Notes: generated from the sequence alone by a model not told the origin. DNA of 64,000 bases from Thiobacillus sp. (GCA_030680405.1 JAUXVT010000024.1:80895-144894), one strand, 5' to 3'. Shown: positions 34,002 to 43,960, numbered from the stretch's first letter. Made by a program: numbers and translations.

Positions 34002-34751
34002 TCAGAGATCGGAGTCGGGCTCGATCACTGGCAGGCGCACGCGCCGCTGCAGCCAGGCGACGCCGAACAGATCGACGATGCCTACCCACAGCCGGTTGTG
34101 TACGCCGTATTTGGAGGTGCCACGTTCGCGCGCGCGGTGATGGACCGGAACCGACACTACCGCGCCCCCATTGCGCATCACCAGCGCCGGCAGGAAGCGA
34201 TGCATGTGATCAAAGTTGGGCAGCTGCAGGAAGGTTTCGCGGGCAAACAGCTTGAGGCCGCAGCCGGTGTCCGGCGTGTTGTCACGCAGCATGCGCGAGC
34301 GCACGCCATTGGCGATTTTCGACGACAGGCGGCGCAGGAAGGTATCGTTGCGCCTGGCGCGCCAGCCCGCCAGCAGTTCCAGATTCGGGGGTTGTGAGGG
34401 ATCGACCAGTTTGGCCAGCAGCGCCGGAATATCGGCGGGATCGTTCTGTCCGTCGCCGTCGAGCGTAGCGATCCATTCGTAACGCGCCGCGGTCACTCCG
34501 GTCGTTACCGCTCGGCTCTGCCCGCACGAGGCGCGATGGCGAAGCACCCGCAGCATCGGAAACCTGGTCTTCAGCGCCTCCAGCCGTGTCTGGGTGGCAT
34601 CGGTGCTGCCGTCGTTGATGTAGAGGATTTCGAACGTGGTGTTGGCGGACAGCGCCGCCGCGATCTCGCGCACCAGCGGCTCGACATTGTCCTGCTCGTT
34701 TTTGACGGGAACAACCACGGAAAGCCTGCCGTGGTAGGCATGTTTCGGCAT
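34002..34751 (-). CDS. DPM1-like family 2 glycosyltransferase
   Basis: 249 aa, cytoplasmic face GT-A enzyme: VVVPVKNEQDNVEPLV (12-27), INDGSTDAT (45-53), the DGDGQND metal motif (98-104) and TGCGLKLFAR. No C-terminal membrane helices are visible. It probably charges a polyprenyl phosphate with a sugar, which the GT39 enzyme would use; inference from the cluster. Starts 29 bases after the tRNA-Ser gene's 3' end. Confidence 0.88.
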   Translation of the reverse strand: MPKHAYHGRLSVVVPVKNEQDNVEPLVREIAAALSANTTFEILYINDGSTDATQTRLEALKTRFPMLRVLRHRASCGQSRAVTTGVTAARYEWIATLDGDGQNDPADIPALLAKLVDPSQPPNLELLAGWRARRNDTFLRRLSSKIANGVRSRMLRDNTPDTGCGLKLFARETFLQLPNFDHMHRFLPALVMRNGGAVVSVPVHHRARERGTSKYGVHNRLWVGIVDLFGVAWLQRRVRLPVIEPDSDL

Positions 34752-34780
34752 TGCGCGTTGTGTGGCCGTTGATTGATGGT

Positions 34781-34871
34781 TGGCGGAGAGGGCGGGATTC
34801 GAACCCGCGTTAGGATATTATCCTAAACACGCTTTCCAGGCGTGCGACTTAAACCGCTCATCCACCTCTCC
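34781..34871 (-). tRNA. tRNA-Ser (anticodon GGA)
   Basis: The minus strand folds as a class II tRNA: acceptor GGAGAGG pairs with CCTCTCC, an anticodon stem CACGC/GCGTG holds the loop CTGGAAA (anticodon GGA), a long variable arm TTAGGATA-ATATCCTAA, and the T-arm GCGGG-TTCGAAT-CCCGC. The CCA end is encoded (34781-34783). 91 bases. It lies between the GT2 gene and grpE. Confidence 0.97.
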
Positions 34872-34970
34872 GGGAGCGCCGCATCATACCGGAAGCACCT
34901 ATGCGCGGCAAATTGAAGTTGAATCCCCCGGCACTGTCCATTCGCGGCACAGGAAGATTGACTTTCACCT

Positions 34971-34999
34971 CTTGAATCCCTGCCATTCGCCCCCAGCTT
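34971..34999 (+). promoter_or_regulatory. Probable sigma-32 heat-shock promoter of grpE-dnaK
   Basis: CTTGAAT (34971-34977), a 13-base spacer, then CCCCAGCTT (34991-34999), close to the RpoH consensus CTTGAA / CCCCATNT. It is 27 bases before the grpE ATG. Confidence 0.6.
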
Positions 35000-35025
35000 T
35001 TCGTGAGAACCAATTGGGAGCCCAC

Positions 35026-35547
35026 ATGCAGGACGACATCAAAACCGACACGAACACGGCAGAAACCCACTCTGAAAAGGAAACCATGCCCAGCCTGGAA
35101 GAGTTGCTGAAAGCGGCCGAACTCCAGGCGGCCGAGCATCACGATGCCTGGCTGCGCGCCAAGGCGGAAACCGAGAACATGCGCCGCCGCACGGCAGAAA
35201 ACGTGGACAAGGCGCGCAAGTTTGCGGTGGAAAACTTCGCCAGCGAGTTGATCGCGGTGAAAGACAGCCTGGAGGCCGCGCTGGCAGTCGAGGCGCCGAG
35301 CGTGGAAAACCTGAAAGACGGTGTCGAGCTGACCCTGAAGCAGCTGGTTGCCGCCTTCGGCAAATTCAATCTGCACGACATCGACCCGATGGGCGAGAAG
35401 TTCGATCCGCACCAGCATCAGGCCATCCAGATGCTCGAGTCTGATCAGCCGGCCAACACGGTGGTCACCGTGCTGCAAAAAGGTTACCGCCTGCACGAAC
35501 GCACGCTGCGGCCTGCGCTGGTGATGGTGGCCAAGGGCAAGGATTGA
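35026..35547 (+). CDS. grpE: Nucleotide exchange factor GrpE
   Basis: 173 aa. A charged N-terminus, a long helix (about 20-80, [26 protein letters not shown]) for dimerisation, then the C-terminal beta domain with [15 protein letters not shown] and [23 protein letters not shown] at 35026 with GGGAG six bases upstream; a longer open frame upstream overlaps the tRNA gene and is not coding. First gene of grpE-dnaK-dnaJ. Confidence 0.96.
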   Translation: MQDDIKTDTNTAETHSEKETMPSLEELLKAAELQAAEHHDAWLRAKAETENMRRRTAENVDKARKFAVENFASELIAVKDSLEAALAVEAPSVENLKDGVELTLKQLVAAFGKFNLHDIDPMGEKFDPHQHQAIQMLESDQPANTVVTVLQKGYRLHERTLRPALVMVAKGKD

Positions 35548-35645
35548 GCCGGCCTCATTGGCCAACCTCATTGACAACAGCCTTGAAATGGTCGCCACCT
35601 CCCCCACATTCGAATCAATTCAATCTCTTTTAGAAGGAACGCATC

Positions 35646-37562
35646 ATGGGACGCATTATTGGCATTGACCTGGGTACCACCAACTCCTGCGTGGCGGTGA
35701 TGGAAAACGGCAAGCCGAAGGTGATCGAAAATGCCGAGGGCACGCGCACCACGCCGTCCGTCGTGGCCTACACCGAAGACGGCGAAATCCTGGTCGGCGC
35801 GCCCGCCAAACGCCAGGCCGTCACCAACCCGAAGAATACTCTGTATGCGGTGAAGCGCCTGATCGGCCGCCGCTTCGACGAGAAAGAAGTGCAGAAGGAC
35901 ATCAGCCTGATGCCATACAAGATCGTCAAGGCCGACAACGGCGACGCCTGGGTGGAAGTGCGCGACAAGAAAATGGCCGCGCAGCAGGTGTCGGCCGAAA
36001 CCCTGCGCAAGATGAAGAAAACCGCCGAGGACTACCTGGGTGAGGAAGTGACCGAAGCCGTCATCACGGTGCCGGCCTACTTCAACGACAGCCAGCGCCA
36101 GGCCACCAAGGACGCTGGCCGCATTGCCGGGCTGGAAGTCAAGCGCATCATCAACGAGCCGACCGCGGCCGCGCTCGCCTTCGGCATGGACAAGAAGGAA
36201 GGCGACCGCAAGATTGCCGTGTATGACCTGGGCGGCGGCACCTTCGATATTTCCATCATCGAAATTACCGAGATGGAAGGGGAGCACCAGTTCGAAGTTC
36301 TGTCGACCAACGGCGACACCTTCCTCGGTGGCGAGGACTTCGACCAGCGCCTGATCGACTACATTGCCGAGGAATTCAAGAAGGAACAGGGCGTCGACCT
36401 GAAGAAGGACGTGCTCGCGCTGCAGCGCCTGAAGGAAGCGGCGGAAAAGGCCAAGATCGAGCTGTCGTCTGCGCAGCAGACCGAAGTCAACCTGCCCTAC
36501 ATCACGGCCGATGCGTCGGGCCCCAAGCACCTGGCGGTGAAGATCACCCGCGCCAAATTTGAGAGCCTGGTGGAAGACCTGATCACCCGCACCATCGATC
36601 CGTGCAAGATGGCGCTGAAGGATGCCGGCCTCACCACTTCGCAGGTCGACGACGTCATCCTGGTCGGCGGCCAGACACGCATGCCCAAGGTGATGGACGC
36701 GGTGAAGGATTTCTTCGGCAAGGATCCGCGCCGTGACGTCAACCCGGACGAAGCCGTGGCGGTGGGTGCCGCGATCCAGGGCGGCGTGCTGCAGGGCGAA
36801 GTGAAGGACGTGCTGCTGCTCGACGTGACGCCTTTGAGCCTGGGTATCGAAACCCTCGGCGGCGTGATGACCAAGCTGATTCCGAAGAACACCACCATCC
36901 CGACCAAGGCCTCGCAGGTGTTCTCCACCGCCGACGACAACCAGAGCGCGGTGACGGTGCACGTGCTGCAGGGCGAGCGCGAAATCGCCTCGGGCAACAA
37001 GAGCCTGGGCCAGTTCAACCTGTCCGAAATTCCGCCCGCGCCGCGTGGCATGCCGCAGATCGAGGTCACCTTCGACATCGACGCCAACGGCATCCTGCAT
37101 GTGTCGGCCAAGGACAAGGCCAGCGGCAAAGAAAACAAGATCCGCATTCAGGCCAGCTCCGGTCTGAGCGAGGAAGAAATCCAGCGCATGGTGAAGGACG
37201 CCGAGGCCAACGCGGCCGAAGACCACAAGGCCGTCGAACTGGCGACTACGCGCAACGCGGCCGACAGCATGATCCACTCGGTGAAGAAATCGCTGGCCGA
37301 ATACGGCGACAAGGTCACGGCCGACGAAAAGGCTGCGATCGAAGCCGCATTGAAAGAAGCGGAAGACGCTGTCCACGAAGGCGACAAGGACACCATCGAA
37401 GCCAAGACCAATGCGCTCGCCACCGCCAGCCACAAGCTCGCCGAGCAGATGTATAAAACCGAGCAAGCCCAGGCGCAGCCGGGTGAAGCGCCCAGCGGCG
37501 GCGCTAGCGCAGCAGATGACAACGTGGTGGATGCCGAGTTTGAAGAGGTGAAGGACAAGTAA
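35646..37562 (+). CDS. dnaK: Chaperone DnaK (Hsp70)
   Basis: 638 aa, full length. Actin-like ATPase domain: [13 protein letters not shown] (6-18), [15 protein letters not shown] (about 194), and [12 protein letters not shown] (about 338), then the substrate-binding domain and a C-terminal [12 protein letters not shown] tail. AAGGA precedes the ATG, 98 bases after grpE. A terminator-like hairpin and repeat arrays lie before dnaJ. Confidence 0.98.
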   Translation: MGRIIGIDLGTTNSCVAVMENGKPKVIENAEGTRTTPSVVAYTEDGEILVGAPAKRQAVTNPKNTLYAVKRLIGRRFDEKEVQKDISLMPYKIVKADNGDAWVEVRDKKMAAQQVSAETLRKMKKTAEDYLGEEVTEAVITVPAYFNDSQRQATKDAGRIAGLEVKRIINEPTAAALAFGMDKKEGDRKIAVYDLGGGTFDISIIEITEMEGEHQFEVLSTNGDTFLGGEDFDQRLIDYIAEEFKKEQGVDLKKDVLALQRLKEAAEKAKIELSSAQQTEVNLPYITADASGPKHLAVKITRAKFESLVEDLITRTIDPCKMALKDAGLTTSQVDDVILVGGQTRMPKVMDAVKDFFGKDPRRDVNPDEAVAVGAAIQGGVLQGEVKDVLLLDVTPLSLGIETLGGVMTKLIPKNTTIPTKASQVFSTADDNQSAVTVHVLQGEREIASGNKSLGQFNLSEIPPAPRGMPQIEVTFDIDANGILHVSAKDKASGKENKIRIQASSGLSEEEIQRMVKDAEANAAEDHKAVELATTRNAADSMIHSVKKSLAEYGDKVTADEKAAIEAALKEAEDAVHEGDKDTIEAKTNALATASHKLAEQMYKTEQAQAQPGEAPSGGASAADDNVVDAEFEEVKDK

Positions 37563-37594
37563 AGGGGTCAGGAGTCGGGATTCAGGGATCAGGG
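37563..37594. repeat. Heptanucleotide array, left arm of dnaK-dnaJ pair
   Basis: Reverse-orientation CCTGAAT-type units (AGGGGTCAGGA, then GGATTCAGGGATCAGG). Largely complementary to the right array at 37646-37679, so the two could pair as a long imperfect stem around the terminator-like hairpin. Confidence 0.6.
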
Positions 37595-37623
37595 AAGGTC
37601 GCTCGCGCGGCTTTCCCTTTTTC
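37591..37623 (+). terminator. Terminator-like hairpin after dnaK
   Basis: Stem AGGGAA (37591-37596) with TTCCCT (37613-37618), followed by a run of five T. May reduce read-through from dnaK to dnaJ. Confidence 0.55.
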
Positions 37624-37645
37624 TACTGGTTCCCGTCCCTCGCCT

Positions 37646-37679
37646 CCCCTGAATCCTGATCCCTGAATCCTGACCCCTG
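37646..37679. repeat. Heptanucleotide array, right arm of dnaK-dnaJ pair
   Basis: Forward units CCTGAAT / CCTGATC / CCTGAAT / CCTGACC end three bases before the dnaJ ATG, so the array covers the ribosome-binding position; no Shine-Dalgarno is seen for dnaJ. Confidence 0.65.
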
Positions 37680-37681
37680 CT

Positions 37682-38800
37682 ATGAGCAAACGCGACTATT
37701 ACGAAGTCCTCGGCGTCGCCAAGAATGCCTCGGACGAAGAAATCAAGAAGGCCTACCGCAAGCTGGCCATGAAGCACCATCCTGACCGCAACCCGGACGA
37801 CAAGGGCGCTGCGGAGGAGAAATTCAAGGAAGCCAAGCAGGCGTACGAAATCCTGTCCGACTCGGACAAGCGCGCCGCTTACGACCAGTTCGGCCACGCC
37901 GGCATCGACCAGCAGGCCGGCATGGGCGGCGGCGGGTTTGGCGGCGGCGGATTTTCCGACGCCTTCTCGGACATCTTCGGCGACATTTTCGGTGGTGGCG
38001 GTGGCAACCGCCGCGACCGCGTCTATCGCGGTGCCGACCTGCGCTACAACCTGGAAATCGGGCTGGAAGAGGCCGCCCGCGGCACCGAGACCAAGATCCG
38101 CATCCCCTCGCTGGAAGAATGCGGCGTGTGCCACGGCAGCGGGGCCAAGCCCGGCACCACGCCGACGACCTGCACCACCTGCGGCGGACATGGCCAGGTA
38201 CGCATCCAGCAGGGCTTTTTCTCGGTGCAGCAGACCTGCCCGCGCTGCGGCGGCACCGGCAAGATGGTGGCCGACCCCTGCAGCGCCTGCCATGGCGAAG
38301 GCCGCGTCAAGAAACACAAGACCCTGTCGGTGAAGATTCCCGCCGGGGTCGACAACGGCGACCGCATCCGTCTGGGCGGCGAAGGCGAAGCCGGCGTCAA
38401 CGGCGGTCCGTCGGGCGATCTCTATGTGGTGATCCACCTCAAGGATCACCCGGTATTCAAGCGCGACGGCGACGACCTGCATTGCGAAATGCCGATCAGC
38501 TTCGCCACCGCCGCGCTCGGCGGCGAGGTCGAAATTCCCACCCTGGAAGGCCATGCCAAGATCAAGATCCCGGCCGAAACGCAGTCCGGCAAGGTGTTCC
38601 GCCTACGCGGCAAGGGCATCAAGGGCGTGCGCAGCCAAGCGCCCGGCGACTTGCTGTGCCACATGCAGATCGAAACGCCGGTCAATCTCTCCGAGCGTCA
38701 GAAGGAATTGCTGCGCGAGCTGGATAGTCTGAGCCCGGGCCGGAACAACAACCCGCGAGCGCAGTCGTTCATGGACAAGGTCAAAGCGTTTTTCGGTTAG
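37682..38800 (+). CDS. dnaJ: Chaperone protein DnaJ
   Basis: 372 aa with a complete J domain (YYEVLGV, HPD in KHHPDRN about 32), a Gly/Phe-rich region (about 75-110), four CxxCxGxG zinc motifs between about 142 and 207 ([32 protein letters not shown]) and the two C-terminal beta domains. Follows dnaK by 119 bases. The ATG lies directly behind a heptanucleotide array. Confidence 0.97.
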   Translation: MSKRDYYEVLGVAKNASDEEIKKAYRKLAMKHHPDRNPDDKGAAEEKFKEAKQAYEILSDSDKRAAYDQFGHAGIDQQAGMGGGGFGGGGFSDAFSDIFGDIFGGGGGNRRDRVYRGADLRYNLEIGLEEAARGTETKIRIPSLEECGVCHGSGAKPGTTPTTCTTCGGHGQVRIQQGFFSVQQTCPRCGGTGKMVADPCSACHGEGRVKKHKTLSVKIPAGVDNGDRIRLGGEGEAGVNGGPSGDLYVVIHLKDHPVFKRDGDDLHCEMPISFATAALGGEVEIPTLEGHAKIKIPAETQSGKVFRLRGKGIKGVRSQAPGDLLCHMQIETPVNLSERQKELLRELDSLSPGRNNNPRAQSFMDKVKAFFG

Positions 38801-38960
38801 TACGCTAAGCTTCATGATGTGCGCCATTGCAACCGTAGCCTTGGGGTTACATCGTGTCGTGCATGGCGCCCTCTGCGCGCGACTAAGCCAGGGCTTTTTT
38901 CAACCGGCCTGCCGTGCAGGACGTTTGTCACTTCAACCGATCAACAGGAGGAGAACTCTC

Positions 38961-39464
38961 ATGCGCAAACCTTCATGGATCGCGGCGAGCTGCGCCGCAT
39001 TCTTTGCCTTACCCGCGATCGCAGCAGAAGCGCCCGTCATCATCAAAATCCCCCGGCTCACCGTCGAGGCCTCGGGGAAAATCGCCCATGCCGCGATGGA
39101 GGCCTGCCGCAAGGAGGGCATCCAGATTGGCGTGACCGTGGTTGATCGCAGCGGCGATGCCATGGTGGTGCTGCGCGACACGCTGGCGCCGCGCATGACC
39201 CTGGAGATCAGCCGGCAGAAAGCCAATACCGCGGTCAACTTCAATGCTGCCACTTCGACCATGGCTGATCGCTTCACCCAGCCGTTCTCGGTCGGCAAGG
39301 TCGAGGGTCTGGTTTTTTCCGCTGGCGGCGTGCCGATCGAGGCCGCCGGCAACATCATCGGCGCGGTCGGCATCTCCGGCGCGGCGACCGGCGAGCAGGA
39401 CGAGGCCTGTGCCCGTGCCGGCATCCAGGCGATCCAGTTCGAACTCGAAACCGCGAGCCTGTAA
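38961..39464 (+). CDS. Secreted GlcG/HbpS family heme-binding-like protein
   Basis: 167 aa with a signal peptide (about 1-21, ending AIAAEA), then a single GlcG/HbpS (DUF336) domain: IAHAAMEACRKEGIQIGVTVVDRSGDAMVVLRDTLAP and a C-terminal GGVPIEAAGNIIGAVGISGAATGEQDEACARAG. HbpS of Streptomyces binds heme extracellularly; in Gram-negatives the role is not defined. AGGAGGAG about eight bases before the ATG is an unusually strong ribosome-binding site. A 10-bp perfect hairpin follows. Confidence 0.88.
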   Translation: MRKPSWIAASCAAFFALPAIAAEAPVIIKIPRLTVEASGKIAHAAMEACRKEGIQIGVTVVDRSGDAMVVLRDTLAPRMTLEISRQKANTAVNFNAATSTMADRFTQPFSVGKVEGLVFSAGGVPIEAAGNIIGAVGISGAATGEQDEACARAGIQAIQFELETASL

Positions 39465-39497
39465 CCCGTCGACTGGGGGCACCCCAGCCTGAACGAA

Positions 39498-39520
39498 GCG
39501 AACCCGACGCTCGGGTTCGC
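39498..39520 (+). terminator. Hairpin after the GlcG/HbpS-like gene
   Basis: Ten-base perfect stem (GCGAACCCGA with TCGGGTTCGC), three-base loop, with only a weak CTTC tail. A probable terminator or mRNA 3' stabiliser. Confidence 0.55.
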
Positions 39521-39643
39521 CCTTCACACTTCCGTTTTACAGCGCACCATACGCGGTATGATTCGCGTCATGTTCGCGCCTCGTCCGCCTGAAACCCTGA
39601 TGCAGCCAGCCCCTTTGGCGACAAGCCGTTTCCGGCCCCACCC

Positions 39644-40450
39644 ATGACTGACCTCTTCCACAGCGAACACGCGATCGATTTCGAGCGCCGTTTTGGCGGT
39701 GTGCGCCGGCTCTACGGCACGGCAGCCTTCGAGCGCTTTCAGCAGGCGCATGTCTGCGTCATCGGCATCGGCGGCGTCGGCGCCTGGACCGCCGAGGCGC
39801 TGGCGCGCTCGGCCATCGGCCGGCTTACCCTGATCGACCCCGACCATCTGGCCGAATCCAACATCAACCGCCAAGTCCACGCGCTGACGCACGAACTCGG
39901 CAAGTCCAAGACCCTGGCCATGAAAGAGCGCATCCATGCGATCAACCCGCTGTGCCGGGTGACGGGCGTGGAAGAATTTCTGACCCCCGAAAATGTCGCC
40001 GGGCTGCTGGCGGAAAGTTACGATTACGTGGTGGATGCCATCGATAGCGCCCGCGCCAAGACCGCGCTGATCGCCCACTGCCGCCGGCAGCGGATCAGGC
40101 TGGTCTGCGTCGGCGCCGCCGGCGGCCAGACCGACCCCGGCCGGGTGCAACTGGCCGATCTCGCCCGCACCACCGAAGACCCCCTGCTGGCCAAGGTGCG
40201 CGCGCGCCTGCGCCGCGAACATGGGTTTCCGCGCGATCCCGGTAAAAAATTCGGCGTCGACTGCGTGTATTCCACCGAGCCCCTCATCTATCCGAGCGCC
40301 GAGGGCGGCGTATGCTACGAACGTCCGGAGGACGCGCATCTGCACGGACTTAACTGCGCCGGTTTCGGATCTTCCGTGTGCGTCACCGCGACCTTCGGCC
40401 TGCGGGCGGCGGCGCACGTGCTCAACAGGCTGGCCGCGCAATCGAAATAG
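39644..40450 (+). CDS. tcdA: tRNA threonylcarbamoyladenosine dehydratase
   Basis: Converts t6A to cyclic ct6A in tRNA. 268 aa E1-like enzyme: VIGIGGVGAWTAEALARSAIGRLTLID (39-65) binds ATP, then NINRQVHA about 73 and VVDAIDSARAKTALI about 128. The C-terminus GFGSSVCVTATFG matches CsdL/TcdA. Window also contains tsaE and a YciO-type gene of the t6A pathway, but not adjacent. Confidence 0.94.
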   Translation: MTDLFHSEHAIDFERRFGGVRRLYGTAAFERFQQAHVCVIGIGGVGAWTAEALARSAIGRLTLIDPDHLAESNINRQVHALTHELGKSKTLAMKERIHAINPLCRVTGVEEFLTPENVAGLLAESYDYVVDAIDSARAKTALIAHCRRQRIRLVCVGAAGGQTDPGRVQLADLARTTEDPLLAKVRARLRREHGFPRDPGKKFGVDCVYSTEPLIYPSAEGGVCYERPEDAHLHGLNCAGFGSSVCVTATFGLRAAAHVLNRLAAQSK

Positions 40451-40700
40451 GTGCTTTCTGCCCGACTTGCCGCACTTATCTACATTACCGTATCTTTCGG
40501 GAACGTGACGGGGCGCCCCGCCCCCTGATGATTAAAGGATTCCCTGCAGCCATCCGTAAAACAGACATCATTCGTCTGGCATGAAAGCAGGATGGCCACG
40601 AGGCTTGGACCATTCAGGACATTTCAGCCAGCATTCCTGACAGGGCGCCGGGATCGTTCCATGGCATCGAAGGCTGGCGTTTCATAGAGAGACAGGCTTG

Positions 40701-41525
40701 ATGCGTTTTATTTCGTTTGTGTTCGTACTTATGCTGGGCCCTTCTGCGATGGCAAGCGAAAAAACGCCGCTGACCCTGGGCGTGTTTCCCTACGTCACCC
40801 CGGTCCAGCTGGCGGCTTTTCACGCCCCGCTCAAGGATTATCTCGCCGAGAGCCTGCAGCGCCCGGTGACCCTGGTCACCGCACCGGACCTCAACAGCTT
40901 TGTCGACCGCACCCGCGAAGGTCAGTACGACATCGTCATCACCGCCCCCCATCTTGGCCGCTTGGCGGAAACCCGCGATGGATACAAGCGCGTGGTCCAG
41001 ACCAGCCATACTGTCCAGGGCTTTTTTCTTGCCCGTAAGGATTCGAATATCCAAAAGATCAAGGACCTGAAGGGCAAAACGGTGATGATCGCGCAAAAGG
41101 TCTCGATCGTTTATCAGATGGCGGAGCACACGCTGCGGGAAAATGGCCTGGTGCCCGGCGAGTCGGTGACGATCATCGAAACGCGCACCCATAACAATGC
41201 CATGCTCGCGCCCTTGCGCGGCGAGGCCGATGCCTCGGTGACGGGCAAGCTGCTGTGGTATGTGCTGGACGATGAGCGGAAGGATCAGATGCGGGTCATC
41301 GGCACGTCTGCCGAAGCGCCGGGCTTCCTGGTCATGGCGCACCCGCGACTTGCTACGCAGGACATCGAAAAGATCAAAAAGCTGCTGCTGGATTTCCACC
41401 TGAAGCCGGGCAGCGAATCCTACTTCACGACCAATGGCTTCGAGAAATTTCAACCCGTCGACGACCGTGCCATGAAAGGGCTTGATCCCTATACCCAGAT
41501 ATTCCTTAAACCGGCCAGCCCGTGA
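40701..41525 (+). CDS. Periplasmic phosphate/phosphonate-type (PhnD-like) binding protein
   Basis: 274 aa with a signal peptide (1-18, ending AMAS) and a type 2 periplasmic binding fold (LTLGVFPYVTPVQLAAFHAPLKDYLAE, IVITAPHLGRLAE, KGKTVMIAQKVSIVYQM, RTHNNAMLAPLRGEADASVTG). Ligand not known; the family also binds other oxyanions. The stop overlaps the GTG of the downstream GGDEF/EAL gene (GTGA), so the two are translationally coupled and no ABC permease is near. That suggests a sensory rather than a transport role. Confidence 0.85.
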   Translation: MRFISFVFVLMLGPSAMASEKTPLTLGVFPYVTPVQLAAFHAPLKDYLAESLQRPVTLVTAPDLNSFVDRTREGQYDIVITAPHLGRLAETRDGYKRVVQTSHTVQGFFLARKDSNIQKIKDLKGKTVMIAQKVSIVYQMAEHTLRENGLVPGESVTIIETRTHNNAMLAPLRGEADASVTGKLLWYVLDDERKDQMRVIGTSAEAPGFLVMAHPRLATQDIEKIKKLLLDFHLKPGSESYFTTNGFEKFQPVDDRAMKGLDPYTQIFLKPASP

Positions 41526-43960
41526 CCCCGAACAGGACCCCCTTTTTCCATTCCATCCGCACCCGGCTGGTCATCGTCAGCATCGTCATTGAAGTGATGA
41601 TGCTGGGGCTGCTGATTGCCAACAGCCTGCGCCTGATGACCGAAGTGATGGAAAACCGTACCGAAGCGCGTCTGCAAACCGTCAGTCCGCTGCTCAATGC
41701 GTCGCTGGGCGCGCGCCTGTTCGAGCGCGATCACGCGTCGATCGACGAAATTCTGCAGCAATTGGTCAACAATTCGGCCGCCGAGCTGCACTATATCGTC
41801 ATCCTCGATGACAAGAAAAACCTGTACGCCCAGGCCGGGAAGGTCGATGTGGCCAATCTGCCCGCAGTCGATCGGAACATCCGGCAAAGCCTGGGCGATC
41901 TGGTGTATGACACGGCCATCCCCCTCACGCTTGGGGGCGAGACCATCGGATACGCTCAGTACGGGCTTTCGCTGGCCTCCTTTGTGGCTTCGAGGGAAAG
42001 CATTCTGCGCCAGAGCCTGCTGATTGCCGGGGCGGAAATCCTGTTCACCCTGCTGGCCCTGGGCATCGCCGGTTACCTGTTGACCCGGCATATCAAGTCT
42101 CTGCTGACGGCCACCCAAAAAATCAGCGGCGGCGATTACGACCTGCATATCCCGGTGACCAGCCGCGACGAAATCGGCGTGCTGGCCAGCAACTTCAATA
42201 CCATGACCGAAGCGATCCGCAACCGCATTGCCGCCCTGCATCAATCCGAACACGAGCTGCACGAAGAAAAGGAACGCGCCGAAGTGACGCTGTATTCCAT
42301 CGGCGACGCCGTCATCACCACCGACCTGCAGGGCCGAGTGCGCTATCTGAATCCGGTGGCGGAAACCCTGACCGGCTGCACACTGGCAGCGGCGGCGGGC
42401 AAACCCATTGAAACCCTCTACCGGGTACGGGATCAGGCCACAGGCAGTCCGCTGGCCAACCCCGCGCGCCTCTGCCTGGCAGAGGACACCGTGATCAGCG
42501 GCGTCAACCTCGCCCAGCTGCTCAGTGCCGATGGCCGGTCGTACGCCGTCGAGGAAACCGCCGCCCCGATCCGCGGCAAGGCGGGCAAGACCATCGGCGC
42601 CGTGCTGGTGTTCCATGATGTGACCGAGGCCAGGGAAGCCTCCCGTAAGCTGGCCTACCAGGCCACCCATGACGCCCTGACGGGACTGATCAACCGGCGC
42701 GAATTCGAGCGGCAAGTCGAGGACGCCCTGCGGGATGCCAAGGAAAACGACACAAACCATGCGTTCTGTTACATGGATCTGGACCAGTTCAAGGTCGTCA
42801 ACGACACCTGCGGACATATTGCCGGCGACGGCCTGCTGATCGAACTCGCCACGATGCTGCGCCACCGGGTGCGCGAAACCGACACCGTCGCCCGCCTGGG
42901 GGGCGACGAATTCGGCATCCTGATGCGAAATATCCCGTTGAACGAGGCCCGCGCCCTGGCGGAAGACGTCCGCAACCGGATTCGCGATTACCGTTACCTG
43001 TGGGAGGGGCAGACCTTCGAAGTGGGGATCAGCATCGGGGTGGTTCCCATCCGGCCGGACACGGTCGCTGCCGTGGACATCTTCAGCAACGCCGACATTG
43101 CCTGTTTCGTGGCCAAGGACAAGGGGCGCAACCAGATTCATGTCTCCAGCCTGGACGATGTGGAGCAGGCGCGGCGCCACCTGGAGATGCAATGGTCGGT
43201 GCGCATTCCAAGTGCTCTGGAAAATGACCGGTTTGTTCTGCACTTCCAGAAAATCTATCCCCTTGATCCTGCCAGCAGAGAAGCTCCCCGCTGCGAACTG
43301 CTGGTTCGCATGCTGGAAAAGGATGGTTCGCTGGTTCTGCCGGGGCGGCTCATTCCTGCCGCCGAGCGGTTCCGTCACATGCCCGAAATCGACCGTTGGG
43401 TCATCCGCAATGCGCTGAAACTCATCGCTCATCATGGCGCCACGCTGGGATTGGCCGCCTATGCCATCAACCTCTCCGGGCAATCACTGGGGCAGGAGGA
43501 GCTGCTTGATTTCGTCAAAATGGAAATCCTGCGCAGTGGCGTCAAGCCGGGCCTGATCACCTTTGAGATTACCGAAACCGCAGCCATTCGAAACGTGTCC
43601 CACGCGGCCCGCTTCATGACGGAACTGAAGAAAATGGGGTGCCAGTTCGCCCTCGATGATTTCGGTAGCGGTTTGAGTTCCTTCGGCTATCTCAAAATGC
43701 TGCCCGTGGACTACCTGAAAATTGATGGCAGCTTCGTGCGCAACATGGTGCACGATGAGCATGATCACTCCATCGTCGTTGCCATCACCCAGATCGCCAA
43801 AACCCTGAAAATAGCGTGCGTGGCAGAGTTCATCGAGGACGAGGCAACCCTGCTGGCGTTAAAGGAAATCGGGGTTGATTATGGACAGGGGTTCTTTCTC
43901 CATCACCCGGAAGCCATTACCAGCCACACCGCTGTCCAGAGGCAGCCTCTCAGGGGCTAA
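41522..43960 (+). CDS. Membrane GGDEF/EAL protein with periplasmic sensor, HAMP and PAS domains
   Basis: 812 aa. Membrane helix 15-36, periplasmic domain about 37-165, second helix 166-187, HAMP about 188-240, PAS about 252-373, GGDEF domain about 385-545 and EAL domain about 560-800. The GGDEF motif is intact at 460-464 and the I-site RETD at 451-454 is present. EAL residues Glu592, Asn650, Glu682, DDFGSG 712-717, Lys733 and Gln789 are retained (ELL for EAL), so both activities are plausible. The start is GTG at 41522, overlapping the PhnD-like gene. It probably reads the state of that binding protein through its periplasmic domain. Confidence 0.93.
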   Translation: MTPNRTPFFHSIRTRLVIVSIVIEVMMLGLLIANSLRLMTEVMENRTEARLQTVSPLLNASLGARLFERDHASIDEILQQLVNNSAAELHYIVILDDKKNLYAQAGKVDVANLPAVDRNIRQSLGDLVYDTAIPLTLGGETIGYAQYGLSLASFVASRESILRQSLLIAGAEILFTLLALGIAGYLLTRHIKSLLTATQKISGGDYDLHIPVTSRDEIGVLASNFNTMTEAIRNRIAALHQSEHELHEEKERAEVTLYSIGDAVITTDLQGRVRYLNPVAETLTGCTLAAAAGKPIETLYRVRDQATGSPLANPARLCLAEDTVISGVNLAQLLSADGRSYAVEETAAPIRGKAGKTIGAVLVFHDVTEAREASRKLAYQATHDALTGLINRREFERQVEDALRDAKENDTNHAFCYMDLDQFKVVNDTCGHIAGDGLLIELATMLRHRVRETDTVARLGGDEFGILMRNIPLNEARALAEDVRNRIRDYRYLWEGQTFEVGISIGVVPIRPDTVAAVDIFSNADIACFVAKDKGRNQIHVSSLDDVEQARRHLEMQWSVRIPSALENDRFVLHFQKIYPLDPASREAPRCELLVRMLEKDGSLVLPGRLIPAAERFRHMPEIDRWVIRNALKLIAHHGATLGLAAYAINLSGQSLGQEELLDFVKMEILRSGVKPGLITFEITETAAIRNVSHAARFMTELKKMGCQFALDDFGSGLSSFGYLKMLPVDYLKIDGSFVRNMVHDEHDHSIVVAITQIAKTLKIACVAEFIEDEATLLALKEIGVDYGQGFFLHHPEAITSHTAVQRQPLRG

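Noticed and set aside
34780..35025. Open frame upstream of grpE in the same reading frame, overlapping tRNA-Ser
   Set aside because: Begins in the tRNA gene and has the typical look of a tRNA-derived false ORF; the grpE start at 35026 has a good ribosome-binding site and promoter.
35568..37466. 632-codon open frame antisense to dnaK
   Set aside because: Shadow frame; antisense open frames opposite dnaK are well known artefacts of its codon pattern.
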